A stretch of 64,000 nt of DNA from Acinetobacter sp. B51(2017) (GTDB taxonomy: Bacteria; Pseudomonadota; Gammaproteobacteria; Pseudomonadales; Moraxellaceae), in contig NZ_PJRJ01000008.1 of the NCBI RefSeq assembly GCF_003711395.1, positions 1 through 64,000 on the forward strand, read 5' to 3'. This document shows, one piece after another, positions 46,595-56,185 of this stretch; positions within the stretch are counted from its first letter, which is position 1, and every line of letters begins with the position of its first letter. Made by a program: the position numbers and the translations under genes. The notes under the pieces are model-generated. The model made no database searches. It was not told the DNA's origin and worked only from the letters and a program-made list of their open reading frames with translations.

Positions 46595-47083
46595 ATGAAG
46601 CTTTCTCCTAAACATATTTCAGTAAAGCTAGATAGGATCGACAAAACCATCATTCAAGCTTTACAAAACAATGGTCGTATTCAAAACAACGATTTAGCCC
46701 GTGAAATTGGACTGTCACCTTCGTCTTGCCTACGTCGTGTTAAACTCTTAGAAGAAGCCGGCGTGATTCAAAGCTATACCACAGTCGTCGATCCACAAAA
46801 GGTCGGTTTACAACTGATTTTGTTTTCACGAATTTGGTTGGTCGGTCAAGATGCCGAAACCATTGATACTTTTATTGAAGCGATGCGTGAATTACCGCAA
46901 GTGATGGAATGTTATATTATTTTGGGTGAATGTGATGCCATGCTCAAAGTGGTAGTGCCCGATTTAGAAAGTTACCGTAAATTCCAATCGACCCATTTGA
47001 CCAAGAAAAATGGCATTACCAGTGTGAAGACGGATTTACCAAGTCAAATTATTAAACAAAGTTTCCAATTGCCTTTGGATTAA
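46595..47083 (+). CDS. Lrp/AsnC family transcriptional regulator
   Basis: 162 residues: an N-terminal helix-turn-helix (LDRIDKTIIQALQNNGRIQNNDLAREIGLSPSSCLRRVKLLEEAGVI) and a C-terminal RAM ligand-binding domain (VMECYIILGECDAMLKVVVPDLESY). The 112-base gap to the divergent LysE exporter gene likely holds its operator, so it probably controls the exporter in response to an amino acid. Ends in a terminator at 47098. Confidence 0.92.
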   Translation: MKLSPKHISVKLDRIDKTIIQALQNNGRIQNNDLAREIGLSPSSCLRRVKLLEEAGVIQSYTTVVDPQKVGLQLILFSRIWLVGQDAETIDTFIEAMRELPQVMECYIILGECDAMLKVVVPDLESYRKFQSTHLTKKNGITSVKTDLPSQIIKQSFQLPLD

Positions 47084-47097
47084 GTACTTATATGAAT

Positions 47098-47125
47098 ATG
47101 CCCTCGAACCTGAGGGCATTTTTTT
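47098..47125. terminator. Bidirectional terminator after the AsnC-type gene
   Basis: ATGCCCTC and GAGGGCAT with a 6-base loop and TTTTTTT; also abuts the stop of the convergent gene. Confidence 0.85.
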
Positions 47126-47492
47126 AAGCTTGCTGGGCATTTAAAAAATCACGATGGATTTGACTTAAATCAATAAGATCATAGCTGCTTAAGTTAAAAA
47201 TTTGCCACACTGCCAAAAAATCTTCTTTTAAATCAATTTCACCTTTGACCACAGGACGTGCTTGCCATTGCTGATCAGAAATCCATAAAAAGGTTTGACC
47301 AGTAACATCAATCGCCTGAGCCTTACCTTCAACATTGACGCCTTGCACTTGGGCAGACTCAGGTAGTGCCGCCTCAAGCTTTGGAAGACTAATTTCAACA
47401 AAATGTTTGATTTGACGTAAACCATAGCCAGCAAAAATTTCTTTTTGTCTTGGGCTAAGTTGTTGATATTTTTGTTCAATGTCCGCAATCAT
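47124..47492 (-). CDS. Unknown small soluble protein
   Basis: 122 residues, no signal peptide or membrane helix. N-terminal helical part (DIEQKYQQLSPRQKEIFAGYGLRQIKHFVEISLPKL) followed by a short beta-rich part (TFLWISDQQWQARPVVKGEIDL). I do not recognise the family. It lies downstream of xerC on the same strand with 132 bases between them, so co-transcription is possible but not evident. Confidence 0.72.
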   Translation of the reverse strand: MIADIEQKYQQLSPRQKEIFAGYGLRQIKHFVEISLPKLEAALPESAQVQGVNVEGKAQAIDVTGQTFLWISDQQWQARPVVKGEIDLKEDFLAVWQIFNLSSYDLIDLSQIHRDFLNAQQA

Positions 47493-47624
47493 ACTGCTTG
47501 CCTATACACACTTTAAATAATCTTAAATTCTACTGCCCTTTATAGCTTAAATTGTGCTGTTTTATTATTCGACAATAGTTTAAAAAATAATCTTGACTTT
47601 AATGCAACGACACCCAAGTACGGT

Positions 47625-48542
47625 TTAGTTTTTATGTTGCTGGGCGCGCGGATGTGCCTGATCATACACTTGCGCTAAACGATCAAAATCAACATGGGTA
47701 TAAATTTGTGTGGTGCTTAAATTGCTGTGGCCTAGCATCTCTTGTACTGCGCGTAAATCACCACTATTAGAGAGTAAATGACTGGCAAAACAATGTCTTA
47801 ATAAATGTGGATGTAAATCAATATTCACACCAGCTCTTTGTGCTTGATATTTAACACGGTTTTCAATTTGTCGCGCACTTAGACGACCACCGCGCTGACT
47901 CACAAAGACTGGAGCATCTGGGGTTAATGTGGTTTGAAACAACGGATAAATCTTTAACCATGCATATAAACTGTCTTTGGCTTTTGCACCAAAGGGTACA
48001 ATACGGGTTTTATTGCCTTTACCAGTAATTCTTAATAATTGGCGTTTAAAATCGAGATCTTTAATATTGAGATATTGAATTTCTGCCAACCGTAAACCGC
48101 TGGAATACAACAGCTCTAATAAGGCTTTGTCGCGTAGCCACAATTGGGCTTGCTTGGTATCGGCAGGTGGCGCTTGATCTAAAATTAAGTTGACACTTTC
48201 AATATCCAACATACCAGGTAGTGCGCGCGGCTGGCGTTTGATTTGAAAATCTGCCGCTGGATTGTGCTGTAAATGATTCCCCTCAACCGCCCATTTCATA
48301 AATTGACGAATCGCAGAGAGTAGACGTTGGATACTGTTACTACTTAAGTGCTTTTGTTCAATGTTATTCGCAACATATTCACGTAAGTCACTGCTTTCTA
48401 AATCGACGAGGCTTAAGTTTTTTTGCTGACAAAACGCTAAAAAATCACTGACATCACGCTGATAGGCCAATAAGGTATGCGCAGATTGTTGTTGTACTTC
48501 ACGGGTGGTGAGCCATAGACTCAGCAATTGGGTATGATCCAA
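47625..48542 (-). CDS. xerC: Tyrosine recombinase XerC
   Basis: Site-specific recombinase that with XerD resolves chromosome dimers at dif. 305 residues: N-terminal SAM-like domain (TLLAYQRDVSDFLAFC) and catalytic domain with Arg in SGLRLAEI, HxxR in HPHLLRHCFASHLL, His in LGHSNLSTTQIYTHV and the nucleophile Tyr in the same stretch. It lies 49 bases after dapF in the lptM-lysA-dapF-xerC order. The context favours XerC over XerD. Confidence 0.93.
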   Translation of the reverse strand: MDHTQLLSLWLTTREVQQQSAHTLLAYQRDVSDFLAFCQQKNLSLVDLESSDLREYVANNIEQKHLSSNSIQRLLSAIRQFMKWAVEGNHLQHNPAADFQIKRQPRALPGMLDIESVNLILDQAPPADTKQAQLWLRDKALLELLYSSGLRLAEIQYLNIKDLDFKRQLLRITGKGNKTRIVPFGAKAKDSLYAWLKIYPLFQTTLTPDAPVFVSQRGGRLSARQIENRVKYQAQRAGVNIDLHPHLLRHCFASHLLSNSGDLRAVQEMLGHSNLSTTQIYTHVDFDRLAQVYDQAHPRAQQHKN

Positions 48543-48591
48543 AATAATACCTCAAAAAAGTGAAGCCGGTAAACTTACCGGCCTGACACAA

Positions 48592-49437
48592 TTAACCTTG
48601 AAAATAACTAAGATCAAGCCGACCTTCATAGACATTAGCGGTTGGGCCTGTCATCCAAACCACATCACCCTCTTGCCATTCAATCAGTAGCTTGCCGCCA
48701 GCCAATTCAATTTCTACTGAATTGGCAAGTAAGCCACGGCGCATGCCAGAAACTGCGGCGGCACATGCGCCTGTACCACACGCCAAAGTTTCCCCAACAC
48801 CACGCTCAAAGACGCGTAAGCGTGCGGTTTTTTCATTCATAATCTGCATAAAACCCGCATTTACGCGTTGCGGGAAGCGTGCATGTGCTTCCACTTGCGG
48901 CCCCAAACGTGCAACATCCGCTTTAAGCACATCAGGCACAATGGTCACAGCATGCGGGTTACCCATATTGACTACATCAATGCTAAGTTGCTCATTGTTA
49001 GCCAGTTGAATGTCATACAAGCTATCTGGTTCATCTGCAAGGAATGGAATTTCTTGCGGTAGGAATTTTGGATAGCCCATATTGACGCGTACCCAACCAT
49101 TGGCACCAAGCTCTGGCTCAACAATACCCGCTTTGGTTTGCACTTTGATTTTGGTTTTGTTGGTGAGCTGACGTTCATGCACAAAACGTGCAAAGCAGCG
49201 CACGCCATTACCACATTGTTCGACTTCTGAACCATCGGCATTAAAAATCCGATATTTAAAATCAACATTCGGTAAATCAGGTGGTTCAACTACCAAGAGC
49301 TGATCAAAACCAATGCCAAAGTGACGATCAGCAAGACGCTGAATGGTGAGCGTATCTAAATAAGCGCGCTGGCTAATCAGATCCACCACCATAAAGTCAT
49401 TGCCTAGACCATGCATTTTGGTAAATTCTAATAACAT
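48592..49437 (-). CDS. dapF: Diaminopimelate epimerase
   Basis: Converts LL- to meso-diaminopimelate for lysine and peptidoglycan. 281 residues with the two catalytic cysteines in QCGNGVRCF and [12 protein letters not shown]-terminus [15 protein letters not shown] is typical. 13 bases downstream of lysA, in the same operon. Confidence 0.97.
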   Translation of the reverse strand: MLLEFTKMHGLGNDFMVVDLISQRAYLDTLTIQRLADRHFGIGFDQLLVVEPPDLPNVDFKYRIFNADGSEVEQCGNGVRCFARFVHERQLTNKTKIKVQTKAGIVEPELGANGWVRVNMGYPKFLPQEIPFLADEPDSLYDIQLANNEQLSIDVVNMGNPHAVTIVPDVLKADVARLGPQVEAHARFPQRVNAGFMQIMNEKTARLRVFERGVGETLACGTGACAAAVSGMRRGLLANSVEIELAGGKLLIEWQEGDVVWMTGPTANVYEGRLDLSYFQG

Positions 49438-49450
49438 CTTGTTTTATCCT

Positions 49451-50695
49451 TTAAGGCAACAGACGTTCACGTTCCCAAAGCGATTCAATCGTTTCACGCT
49501 CACGAATCACATAGGCTTGCTCGCCATCGACCATGACTTCGGCAGCACGGCCACGGCTGTTATAGTTTGAGCTCATCACAAAACCATAGGCACCTGCACC
49601 CATCACCGCAAGTACATCATTTTCTTGAATGGCAAGCTCACGCTGTTTACCCAAGAAATCACCAGTTTCACAAATTGCACCTACAACATCCCACTCTTTG
49701 CTTGGTACATCTGTACGTGGTGTCACGGCTTGAATATCCATCCATGCTTCATATAAAGCTGGACGAATTAAGTCATTCATCGCTGCATCAATAATGGCAA
49801 AGTTACGATGTTGGGTCGGTTTAAGTAAATCAACTTGAGTCAGTAAGACACCCGCATTAGCAGAAATACTGCGGCCTGGTTCCATATACACTTTAAGACC
49901 TAGCTTTTCTAAAGCTGGGCGTAAGGCATTGGCATATTCTGTGACAGTTGGCGGTGTTTCGTCTTTATAGGTCACGCCTAAACCACCACCAATATCAATG
50001 TGTTTTAATTCAATACCCATCTCTTTAAGCTTATCGATCATGACGATGACACGATCTAAGGCATCTACAAAAGGCTGAGTTTCGGTGAGCTGTGAGCCAA
50101 TATGACAGTCAATCCCCACAATTTCTAAATGTGGCAAAGATGCAGCATAAGCATAGGTTTCAAATACGCTATCCGATGGAATACCAAATTTATTTTCTTT
50201 TAAGCCTGTTGAGATATAGGGATGAGTTTTCGCATCTACATCTGGATTGACACGTAATGAGATCGGCGCTTTTTTACCAACACGCGCAGCAACTTTTTCA
50301 ATTCGGTCTAGCTCTGCATAGGATTCAACGTTAAAGCAAGCAATCCCCACTTCTAGGGCTTTTTGAATATCTGCTTCTGATTTACCCAAACCAGAGAAGA
50401 CTATTTTACTTGGCTCACCGCCTGCTTTAAGTACACGCGCCAATTCGCCACCTGTCACAATGTCAAAACCAGCACCTTGCTTGGCCAATACATTGAGTAC
50501 GGCAAGATTCGAGTTTGATTTTACCGCAAAACAGATCTGATGATCGATAAACTCAAAGGCACGATCCATATCTGCATAATGCTTTTCAAAGGTTGCCTTT
50601 GAATATACATATAACGGTGTACCATGTTGTTCAGCCAATGCTTGTAATGAACATTGCTCGGCGTGCAACACCCCATCAATACGGGTAAAACTCAT
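49451..50695 (-). CDS. lysA: Diaminopimelate decarboxylase
   Basis: Last step of lysine synthesis. From ATG 50695 the product has 414 residues with the PLP lysine in CFAVKSNSN, HIGSQL, GGGLGVTY and the C-terminal GAYGFVMSSNYNSR. AAAGGA lies 7 bases before the start; the frame upstream to 50713 is not used. It is between lptM (45 bases upstream) and dapF. Confidence 0.97.
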   Translation of the reverse strand: MSFTRIDGVLHAEQCSLQALAEQHGTPLYVYSKATFEKHYADMDRAFEFIDHQICFAVKSNSNLAVLNVLAKQGAGFDIVTGGELARVLKAGGEPSKIVFSGLGKSEADIQKALEVGIACFNVESYAELDRIEKVAARVGKKAPISLRVNPDVDAKTHPYISTGLKENKFGIPSDSVFETYAYAASLPHLEIVGIDCHIGSQLTETQPFVDALDRVIVMIDKLKEMGIELKHIDIGGGLGVTYKDETPPTVTEYANALRPALEKLGLKVYMEPGRSISANAGVLLTQVDLLKPTQHRNFAIIDAAMNDLIRPALYEAWMDIQAVTPRTDVPSKEWDVVGAICETGDFLGKQRELAIQENDVLAVMGAGAYGFVMSSNYNSRGRAAEVMVDGEQAYVIRERETIESLWERERLLP

Positions 50696-50740
50696 GAATC
50701 TATCCTTTTTCAATATACGCTAAGATGTAGCTACAACAAT

Positions 50741-50914
50741 TTATGGTGCAGTTACAGGTTGTGACTGGCTCGCGGCTGGTGCTGGGTAAAGCAAATATTT
50801 GGCACGGTGGTCATAGTCAGGATCACTTGGCAATTGCAAAGCACCCGTTTGACCACAGGCAGATAAAGCAAGACTTAAGCAACAGACACTTAAGACACAA
50901 AAGGCTTTTAACAT
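50741..50914 (-). CDS. lptM: LptM (YifL-like) small lipoprotein
   Basis: 57-residue lipoprotein with lipobox LSAC followed by GQTGALQLP, the hallmark of the YifL/LptM family, which helps LptD fold and form its disulfides in the outer membrane LPS translocon. ATG 50914 is the family start. It precedes lysA, the usual position in gammaproteobacteria. Confidence 0.88.
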   Translation of the reverse strand: MLKAFCVLSVCCLSLALSACGQTGALQLPSDPDYDHRAKYLLYPAPAASQSQPVTAP

Positions 50915-50987
50915 CACGATTATCTCTGGATAATTTTGATGCAGTATAACGCGATCATTTCGCTGACCCAAGAGATTACCCATAGAT

Positions 50988-51021
50988 AAAAAAAAACGCC
51001 AGCACTCGCTGACGTTTTTTT
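50988..51021 (-). terminator. Terminator of the CycA-like transporter gene
   Basis: AAAAAACG-cCAGC and GCTGa-CGTTTTTT around ACTC, after the stop codon at 51034 on the minus strand. Confidence 0.8.
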
Positions 51022-51033
51022 AATTCAAATTAA

Positions 51034-52434
51034 TTATTTGTTTTTGGGCTTATAAAAACCAAAATAACCTAAAGCTAAGATCACCAACCAAATTGGGCTG
51101 ACCATTAACGCTTGACGGGTATCTTCTTCTAAAGCCAAAACCATAATCATACTCAAGAAGAATACAATCACCACCGCACAAGTGAACAAACCACCTGGCA
51201 ATTTAAAGCTAGATTTGGCATGTAGCTCAGGACGAGTTTTGTAATACACGATATAGCTCCACATGATAATAATCCACACGCAGATAAATAAAATCGTAGA
51301 GAGTGTCGTCGCTAAGGTAAAGGCACGTACCGTATCTGGCACAAAGTATTGTAATGCTGCACCAAGTAATAAACATACCGCAGAGAAATACAACGCATTG
51401 GCAGGAACAGCGCGTTTATTTAGTTTGGCAAACGATTGTGGGGCTTGTTGTTCACGCGACAAACCAAACAACATACGTGAAGTCGAGAATACACCACTGT
51501 TCATTGATGACATCACCGAGGACAACACCACCAAGTTCATAATGATGGCTGCTGCGGCAATCCCTGCTTGGCTAAACAAGTTTACAAATGGTGAGATATT
51601 CGGATCAATGGCGTTCCATGGCGTCACTGACATCACTACAAATAAAGCCAATACGTAGAAAATAATGATACGAATTGGAATAGAGTTGACTGCTTTGGGT
51701 AAGTTCTTCTCTGGATCTTTGGTTTCTGCCGCAGTCGTACCTACAAGTTCTACCCCAACAAAGGCAAAAATAGCAATTTGGAAGCCGGCTAAGAAACCCA
51801 TTGCACCCGTTGGGAATAAACCACCATGTGACCAAATATGGCTAAAAGATGCCACATGACCTGTGTCGGATGTGAAACCCGTAAAGACCATCCACAGACC
51901 CACACCAATTAACACCACAATGGCAATAATCTTAATTAAGGCAAACCAAAATTCGAGCTCACCAAACAGTTTGACCGTGACTAAGTTAAGTCCCATGATA
52001 AAAATAATCGCGGCTACACTAATCATCACCCCTTCAAATGGGCTAAACGGCAGACCATGATTAAAGAATTGCAGATAATAAATAATTGCCGATAAATCAG
52101 CGATACCGATGGTAATCCAGCATAGCCAGTAAGTCCAACCAACAAAATACCCCGCCCAAGGCCCAATTAAGTCAGTGGAAAAGTCAATAAATGATTTATA
52201 GTTGAGGTTAGACAGCAATAACTCGCCCAAGGCGCGCATCACTAAAAACACCATAAAACCAATAATCATATAAATGACTAAAATCGAAGGACCAGCCAAA
52301 CTAATAGTTTTACCCGATCCCATAAATAAACCTGTGCCAATGGCACCGCCAATTGCAATTAACTGTAAATGACGATTGGACAAGCTGCGCTGTAGTTCCC
52401 CCTGAACTGAGGGATTGTGTTGTTGCTTTGACAT
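51034..52434 (-). CDS. Amino acid permease, CycA-like (D-serine/D-alanine/glycine)
   Basis: APC-superfamily transporter of 466 residues with twelve helices. The sequence follows E. coli CycA very closely across its length as I recall it (for example LSNLNYKSF, GPWAGYF, ELVGTTAAETKDPEK, SSMNSGVFSTSRMLFGL), so D-alanine, D-serine and glycine are the likely substrates. ATG 52434 gives the family start; ATG 52461 is also in frame. Stands alone, divergent from the AGCS transporter. Confidence 0.9.
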   Translation of the reverse strand: MSKQQHNPSVQGELQRSLSNRHLQLIAIGGAIGTGLFMGSGKTISLAGPSILVIYMIIGFMVFLVMRALGELLLSNLNYKSFIDFSTDLIGPWAGYFVGWTYWLCWITIGIADLSAIIYYLQFFNHGLPFSPFEGVMISVAAIIFIMGLNLVTVKLFGELEFWFALIKIIAIVVLIGVGLWMVFTGFTSDTGHVASFSHIWSHGGLFPTGAMGFLAGFQIAIFAFVGVELVGTTAAETKDPEKNLPKAVNSIPIRIIIFYVLALFVVMSVTPWNAIDPNISPFVNLFSQAGIAAAAIIMNLVVLSSVMSSMNSGVFSTSRMLFGLSREQQAPQSFAKLNKRAVPANALYFSAVCLLLGAALQYFVPDTVRAFTLATTLSTILFICVWIIIMWSYIVYYKTRPELHAKSSFKLPGGLFTCAVVIVFFLSMIMVLALEEDTRQALMVSPIWLVILALGYFGFYKPKNK

Positions 52435-52733
52435 TATTTTCAATTCATCTTCGATGTCCATCGCGACAAATTAGCCTAAAAGTTCGAAAAATCAAAAAAA
52501 AATATTACATCATCTATATTTTCTACAGGTTTTATTAACTTTATTTATTTTTCTTATGCTCAAAATCAATAAGTTAATCTTAATCAGAAAAATGTACGCC
52601 ACAGTCAATGCTGCTTGAAAAATGTTCAGTTTTATGTGAACAATGCTTTCTACAGTAAAAATTAAAATATAAAACACGCATGGCATATCACTTGCATGCT
52701 GTGCTGATCCTAAACACAACAAGAAGAGAATTT

Positions 52734-54080
52734 ATGCAGTTACAGAGTTTAATGGAAACCCTTAGCGGCTGGGTTTGGGGTCCGTATATGTTAGTCCTGA
52801 TTGTAGGGACTGGCATATTTTTGACCTTCCGCTTATTGTTTTGGCAATTTCGTATGTTGCCTTTGGCTTTCAAACAAGTCTTTGGCAAACATCCACAGCA
52901 TAAAGATGGTGATATTTCCCAATTTGCCTCACTCATGACAGCCCTATCTGCCACCATTGGTACGGGTAATATTGCGGGTGTGGCTACCGCCTGTGTCTTA
53001 GGTGGCCCGGGCGCCGTGTTTTGGATGTGGATGACCGCACTCTTTGGCATGGCGACCAAGTATGGCGAAGGGGTCTTGGCAGTCAAATACCGGATTAAAA
53101 ATGAAAATGGCGAAATGTCCGGTGGCCCGATGTATTACATCGAACGTGGCTTAAAGTGGAAATGGTTGGCATTGATTTTTGCCCTCTTTGGCACTTTGGC
53201 TTCGTTTGGTATCGGTAGCTCAGTGCAGTCTAATACCGTGGCACTTGCCGTCGAAAATAGTTTAGGCATCAACACATGGATGACCGCAATCATCATTACT
53301 GTATTTTCAGCCTTGGTGATTTTAGGCGGGATTAAAACCATCTCCAAGGCTGCCTCTGTGATTGTACCCATCATGGCGGTCGCGTATATCATCGGTGGGC
53401 TAGCCATTATTCTCAGCAATTTAGCGTTAGTGCTTCCTGCCTTAAAGATGATTGTAAGCTATGCTTTTACTGGTGAAGCGGCACTCGGCGGTGCAGTAGG
53501 TGCTGCTATTCGTTATGGTGTGGCGCGCGGGGTATTTTCCAATGAAGCGGGTATGGGTTCTGCGCCGATTGCAGCCGCTGCAGCAAAAACCGATCATCCT
53601 GCACGTCAAGGTCTTGTCTCAATGACCGGTACTTTTATTGATACCATTATTGTCTGCTCTATTACCGGTATTGTTTTGGTGATGGGCTTTATTATGGCGG
53701 GTAATAGCTTTGGCGAGCAAACTGGTGCAGTCCTCACCATTAGCGTGTTTGATCAATTGTTGCCGGGTGTTGGCGGTTGGGTGGTCACTTTCGGCATTAT
53801 CTTCTTTGCCTATTCAACCATTTTAGGTTGGAGCTATTATGGTGAAAAATGTGCCACTTATTTATTGGGTGAAAAATTCGTGTTGCCTTACCGACTGATC
53901 TACATTGCTTCGGTGTTTATTGGCTGTGTCGCAACACTTGATTTAGTCTGGTTATTTGCCGATACCTTTAACGGATTAATGGCTGTGCCTAACTTAATTG
54001 CCCTATTGCTGTTGTCTGGGGTCATTGCCAAAGAATCCAAAGATTTTATTGCACGGCGTAAATCAGGTGAACTGTATTAA
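52734..54080 (+). CDS. Alanine/glycine:cation symporter (AGCS) family protein
   Basis: Sodium-coupled amino acid uptake protein of 448 residues. Signatures: SATIGTGNIAGVATA, GGPGAVFWMWMTALFGMATKYGEG, and the second-half segment NEAGMGSAPIAAAAAKTDHPARQG. ATG 52734 is chosen because AAGAGA lies 8 bases upstream; the longer frame from 52680 is not supported. Likely alanine or glycine transport. Ends at the terminator at 54096. Confidence 0.92.
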   Translation: MQLQSLMETLSGWVWGPYMLVLIVGTGIFLTFRLLFWQFRMLPLAFKQVFGKHPQHKDGDISQFASLMTALSATIGTGNIAGVATACVLGGPGAVFWMWMTALFGMATKYGEGVLAVKYRIKNENGEMSGGPMYYIERGLKWKWLALIFALFGTLASFGIGSSVQSNTVALAVENSLGINTWMTAIIITVFSALVILGGIKTISKAASVIVPIMAVAYIIGGLAIILSNLALVLPALKMIVSYAFTGEAALGGAVGAAIRYGVARGVFSNEAGMGSAPIAAAAAKTDHPARQGLVSMTGTFIDTIIVCSITGIVLVMGFIMAGNSFGEQTGAVLTISVFDQLLPGVGGWVVTFGIIFFAYSTILGWSYYGEKCATYLLGEKFVLPYRLIYIASVFIGCVATLDLVWLFADTFNGLMAVPNLIALLLLSGVIAKESKDFIARRKSGELY

Positions 54081-54095
54081 ACCCACAAATTAATT

Positions 54096-54126
54096 AAAAA
54101 AAGCCACGTTAAATGTGGCTTTTTTT
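54096..54126. terminator. Bidirectional terminator after the AGCS gene
   Basis: AAAAAAAGCCAC and GTGGCTTTTTTT with a 6-base loop; also lies just beyond the stop of the convergent gene at 54145. Confidence 0.88.
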
Positions 54127-54144
54127 ATTGGGGCTTTAAAGGAA

Positions 54145-54516
54145 TTATTGTAAGCGTGTGGTCATGGCAACCGCACGATCTGCCACAAGTTCTAACGCAG
54201 TTTCTAAAGACAAGACAAAGAATAAAACCCCTTCGAGTTTCATATTGCCCTCGTCGTCCTCTAAATACTCACACAATTCACGATATAGCGCATCTTCTTC
54301 ATCAACAGCGAGGTCAATGTAAGTATGCTGTAGTTCATGATCGTTGAGGCTTTCTTCTTCTAAACCTAAACAATCAGCGTATGCAATTTCGTGATCTTCG
54401 AGCCATGCCAAAACGATTTCATTAATCGGACTGTCTGGATCTTCAAAATGAAGAAACAGCACATCACGGTTTTTTTCACGCGCAATGGCATCAATATGAG
54501 GAATTGGTTGTGACAT
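54145..54516 (-). CDS. Acidic protein of unknown function
   Basis: 123 residues from ATG 54516 (an upstream GTG at 54528 is in frame). Strongly acidic and hydrophilic, with no signal peptide; NRDVLFLHFEDPDSPINEIVLAWLEDHEI suggests an alpha/beta start. I do not recognise it. It is divergent from radA. Confidence 0.75.
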   Translation of the reverse strand: MSQPIPHIDAIAREKNRDVLFLHFEDPDSPINEIVLAWLEDHEIAYADCLGLEEESLNDHELQHTYIDLAVDEEDALYRELCEYLEDDEGNMKLEGVLFFVLSLETALELVADRAVAMTTRLQ

Positions 54517-54677
54517 GCACGATTTCACTTTTATAAATACAATATCGCATTATACGAAGCAAATGCTGACGGTTGTATTTTTTTAGATAAATAAAGCGAC
54601 AAAGTATGGCGTAAAAATTTGGGATTTTAAGCTTGCATCGCTATGCTTGAGCAGTCTATGGAGTGTTGGGCAACATT

Positions 54678-56072
54678 ATGGCCAAAGCAAAAAGTGTGTA
54701 TCGCTGTGAACAATGTGGCGCAGATCATCCGAAATGGTCAGGTCAATGCAGTGAATGTGGAGAATGGAATAGTTTAGTTGAAGTGAGTGTCGCCCCTGTG
54801 GTAACGCACCGTGCTGCGAGTAAAAGCAGTGGTGGGGGGTATGCAGGTCAAGCTGCCACCATTACTACACTCAATCAAGTTTGTGTATCACGCGAAACGC
54901 GTTTACATACTGGCATTGGTGAATTTGACCGCGTTTTAGGCGGCGGTTTAGTCACAGGTTCTGTGGTGTTAATTGGCGGTGATCCGGGGATTGGTAAATC
55001 GACGATTTTGCTGCAAACGGCAACCCATATGGCTTCACAAGACAGTGCAGCGCTCTATGTCACAGGTGAGGAGTCTTTATCACAAGTCGCTCTACGCGCA
55101 CAGCGTTTAGAACTCCCCACTGAACATTTAAAAGTCATGGCCGAAACTTGTGTGGAACGCATTTGTGAAGTGCTGGCGCAGCAGCGCCCAGCCGTCGCCA
55201 TTTTAGATTCGATTCAAACCTTGTATACCGAAAGTTTACAATCGGCACCGGGTGGCGTGTCACAAATTCGTGAATCAGCCGCCATCTTAACCCGTTATGC
55301 CAAAAACAGCGGTACAGCGTTATTTATTGTCGGCCATGTCACCAAAGAAGGTTCTTTAGCAGGCCCACGAGTTTTAGAACATATGGTCGATTGCGTCCTC
55401 TATTTTGAAGGTCAATCCGATTCACGTTACCGCATGATTCGCGCGGTTAAAAACCGTTTTGGTGCAGTCAATGAGCTGGGCGTATTTGGCATGACCGATA
55501 AAGGTTTACGCGAAGTGGCTAATCCTTCAGCAATTTTCTTAAGCCGTTATGATGAAGCCATTCCCGGTTCAATTGTGATGATCAGCCGTGAAGGCACACG
55601 TCCTCTACTGGTTGAAGTACAAGCCCTTGTAGATGATGCGCATGGTCAACCGCGCCGTGTGGCACTCGGTTTAGAGCAAAATCGCTTAAATATGCTGCTG
55701 GCAGTGATGCATCGTCATGGTGGAGTGCAAACCTCGGGTCAAGACGTTTATGTTAATGTGGTGGGCGGCTTAAAAATCACCGAAACAGGTTCAGATTTGG
55801 CCGTGCTACTGGCCTGTGCCTCTAGCTTACGCGGTAAAGCCTTACCCCAGCAATTGGCCGTATTTGGTGAAGTTGGTTTATCGGGGGAAATCCGCCCTGT
55901 CCCAAATGGGCAAGAACGTTTAAAAGAAGCCATCAAACATGGTTTTAAATATATTATTTTGCCTCGCGGTAACGCACCCCAAAAAGACATCAATGGCGTC
56001 ACCATTGTTAGTGTGGCGCGTTTACATGAGGCATTATCAGAAGCCATGCGTTTAAGTGAAGAATTAACCTAA
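54678..56072 (+). CDS. radA: DNA repair protein RadA (Sms)
   Basis: RecA-related helicase that extends D-loops during recombination and transformation. 464 residues from ATG 54678: C4 zinc finger (CEQCGADHPKWSGQCSECGEW), RecA-like ATPase with Walker A GGDPGIGKST near residue 90, the RadA KNRFG motif (VKNRFGAVNE), and a Lon protease-like C-terminal domain. The frame upstream begins with TTG 54663. RadA is relevant to natural transformation together with ComEC at 30-32.6 kb. Confidence 0.96.
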   Translation: MAKAKSVYRCEQCGADHPKWSGQCSECGEWNSLVEVSVAPVVTHRAASKSSGGGYAGQAATITTLNQVCVSRETRLHTGIGEFDRVLGGGLVTGSVVLIGGDPGIGKSTILLQTATHMASQDSAALYVTGEESLSQVALRAQRLELPTEHLKVMAETCVERICEVLAQQRPAVAILDSIQTLYTESLQSAPGGVSQIRESAAILTRYAKNSGTALFIVGHVTKEGSLAGPRVLEHMVDCVLYFEGQSDSRYRMIRAVKNRFGAVNELGVFGMTDKGLREVANPSAIFLSRYDEAIPGSIVMISREGTRPLLVEVQALVDDAHGQPRRVALGLEQNRLNMLLAVMHRHGGVQTSGQDVYVNVVGGLKITETGSDLAVLLACASSLRGKALPQQLAVFGEVGLSGEIRPVPNGQERLKEAIKHGFKYIILPRGNAPQKDINGVTIVSVARLHEALSEAMRLSEELT

Positions 56073-56185
56073 ACGCTTTGCATGTAAATCCTGCAAGATG
56101 CAAAAAAATATATTTTTATTGTTGAAATTGTCTAGAAATGACGGCATAAATACAGGGTAAAATTTTATTTTTTAAGGATACTTTA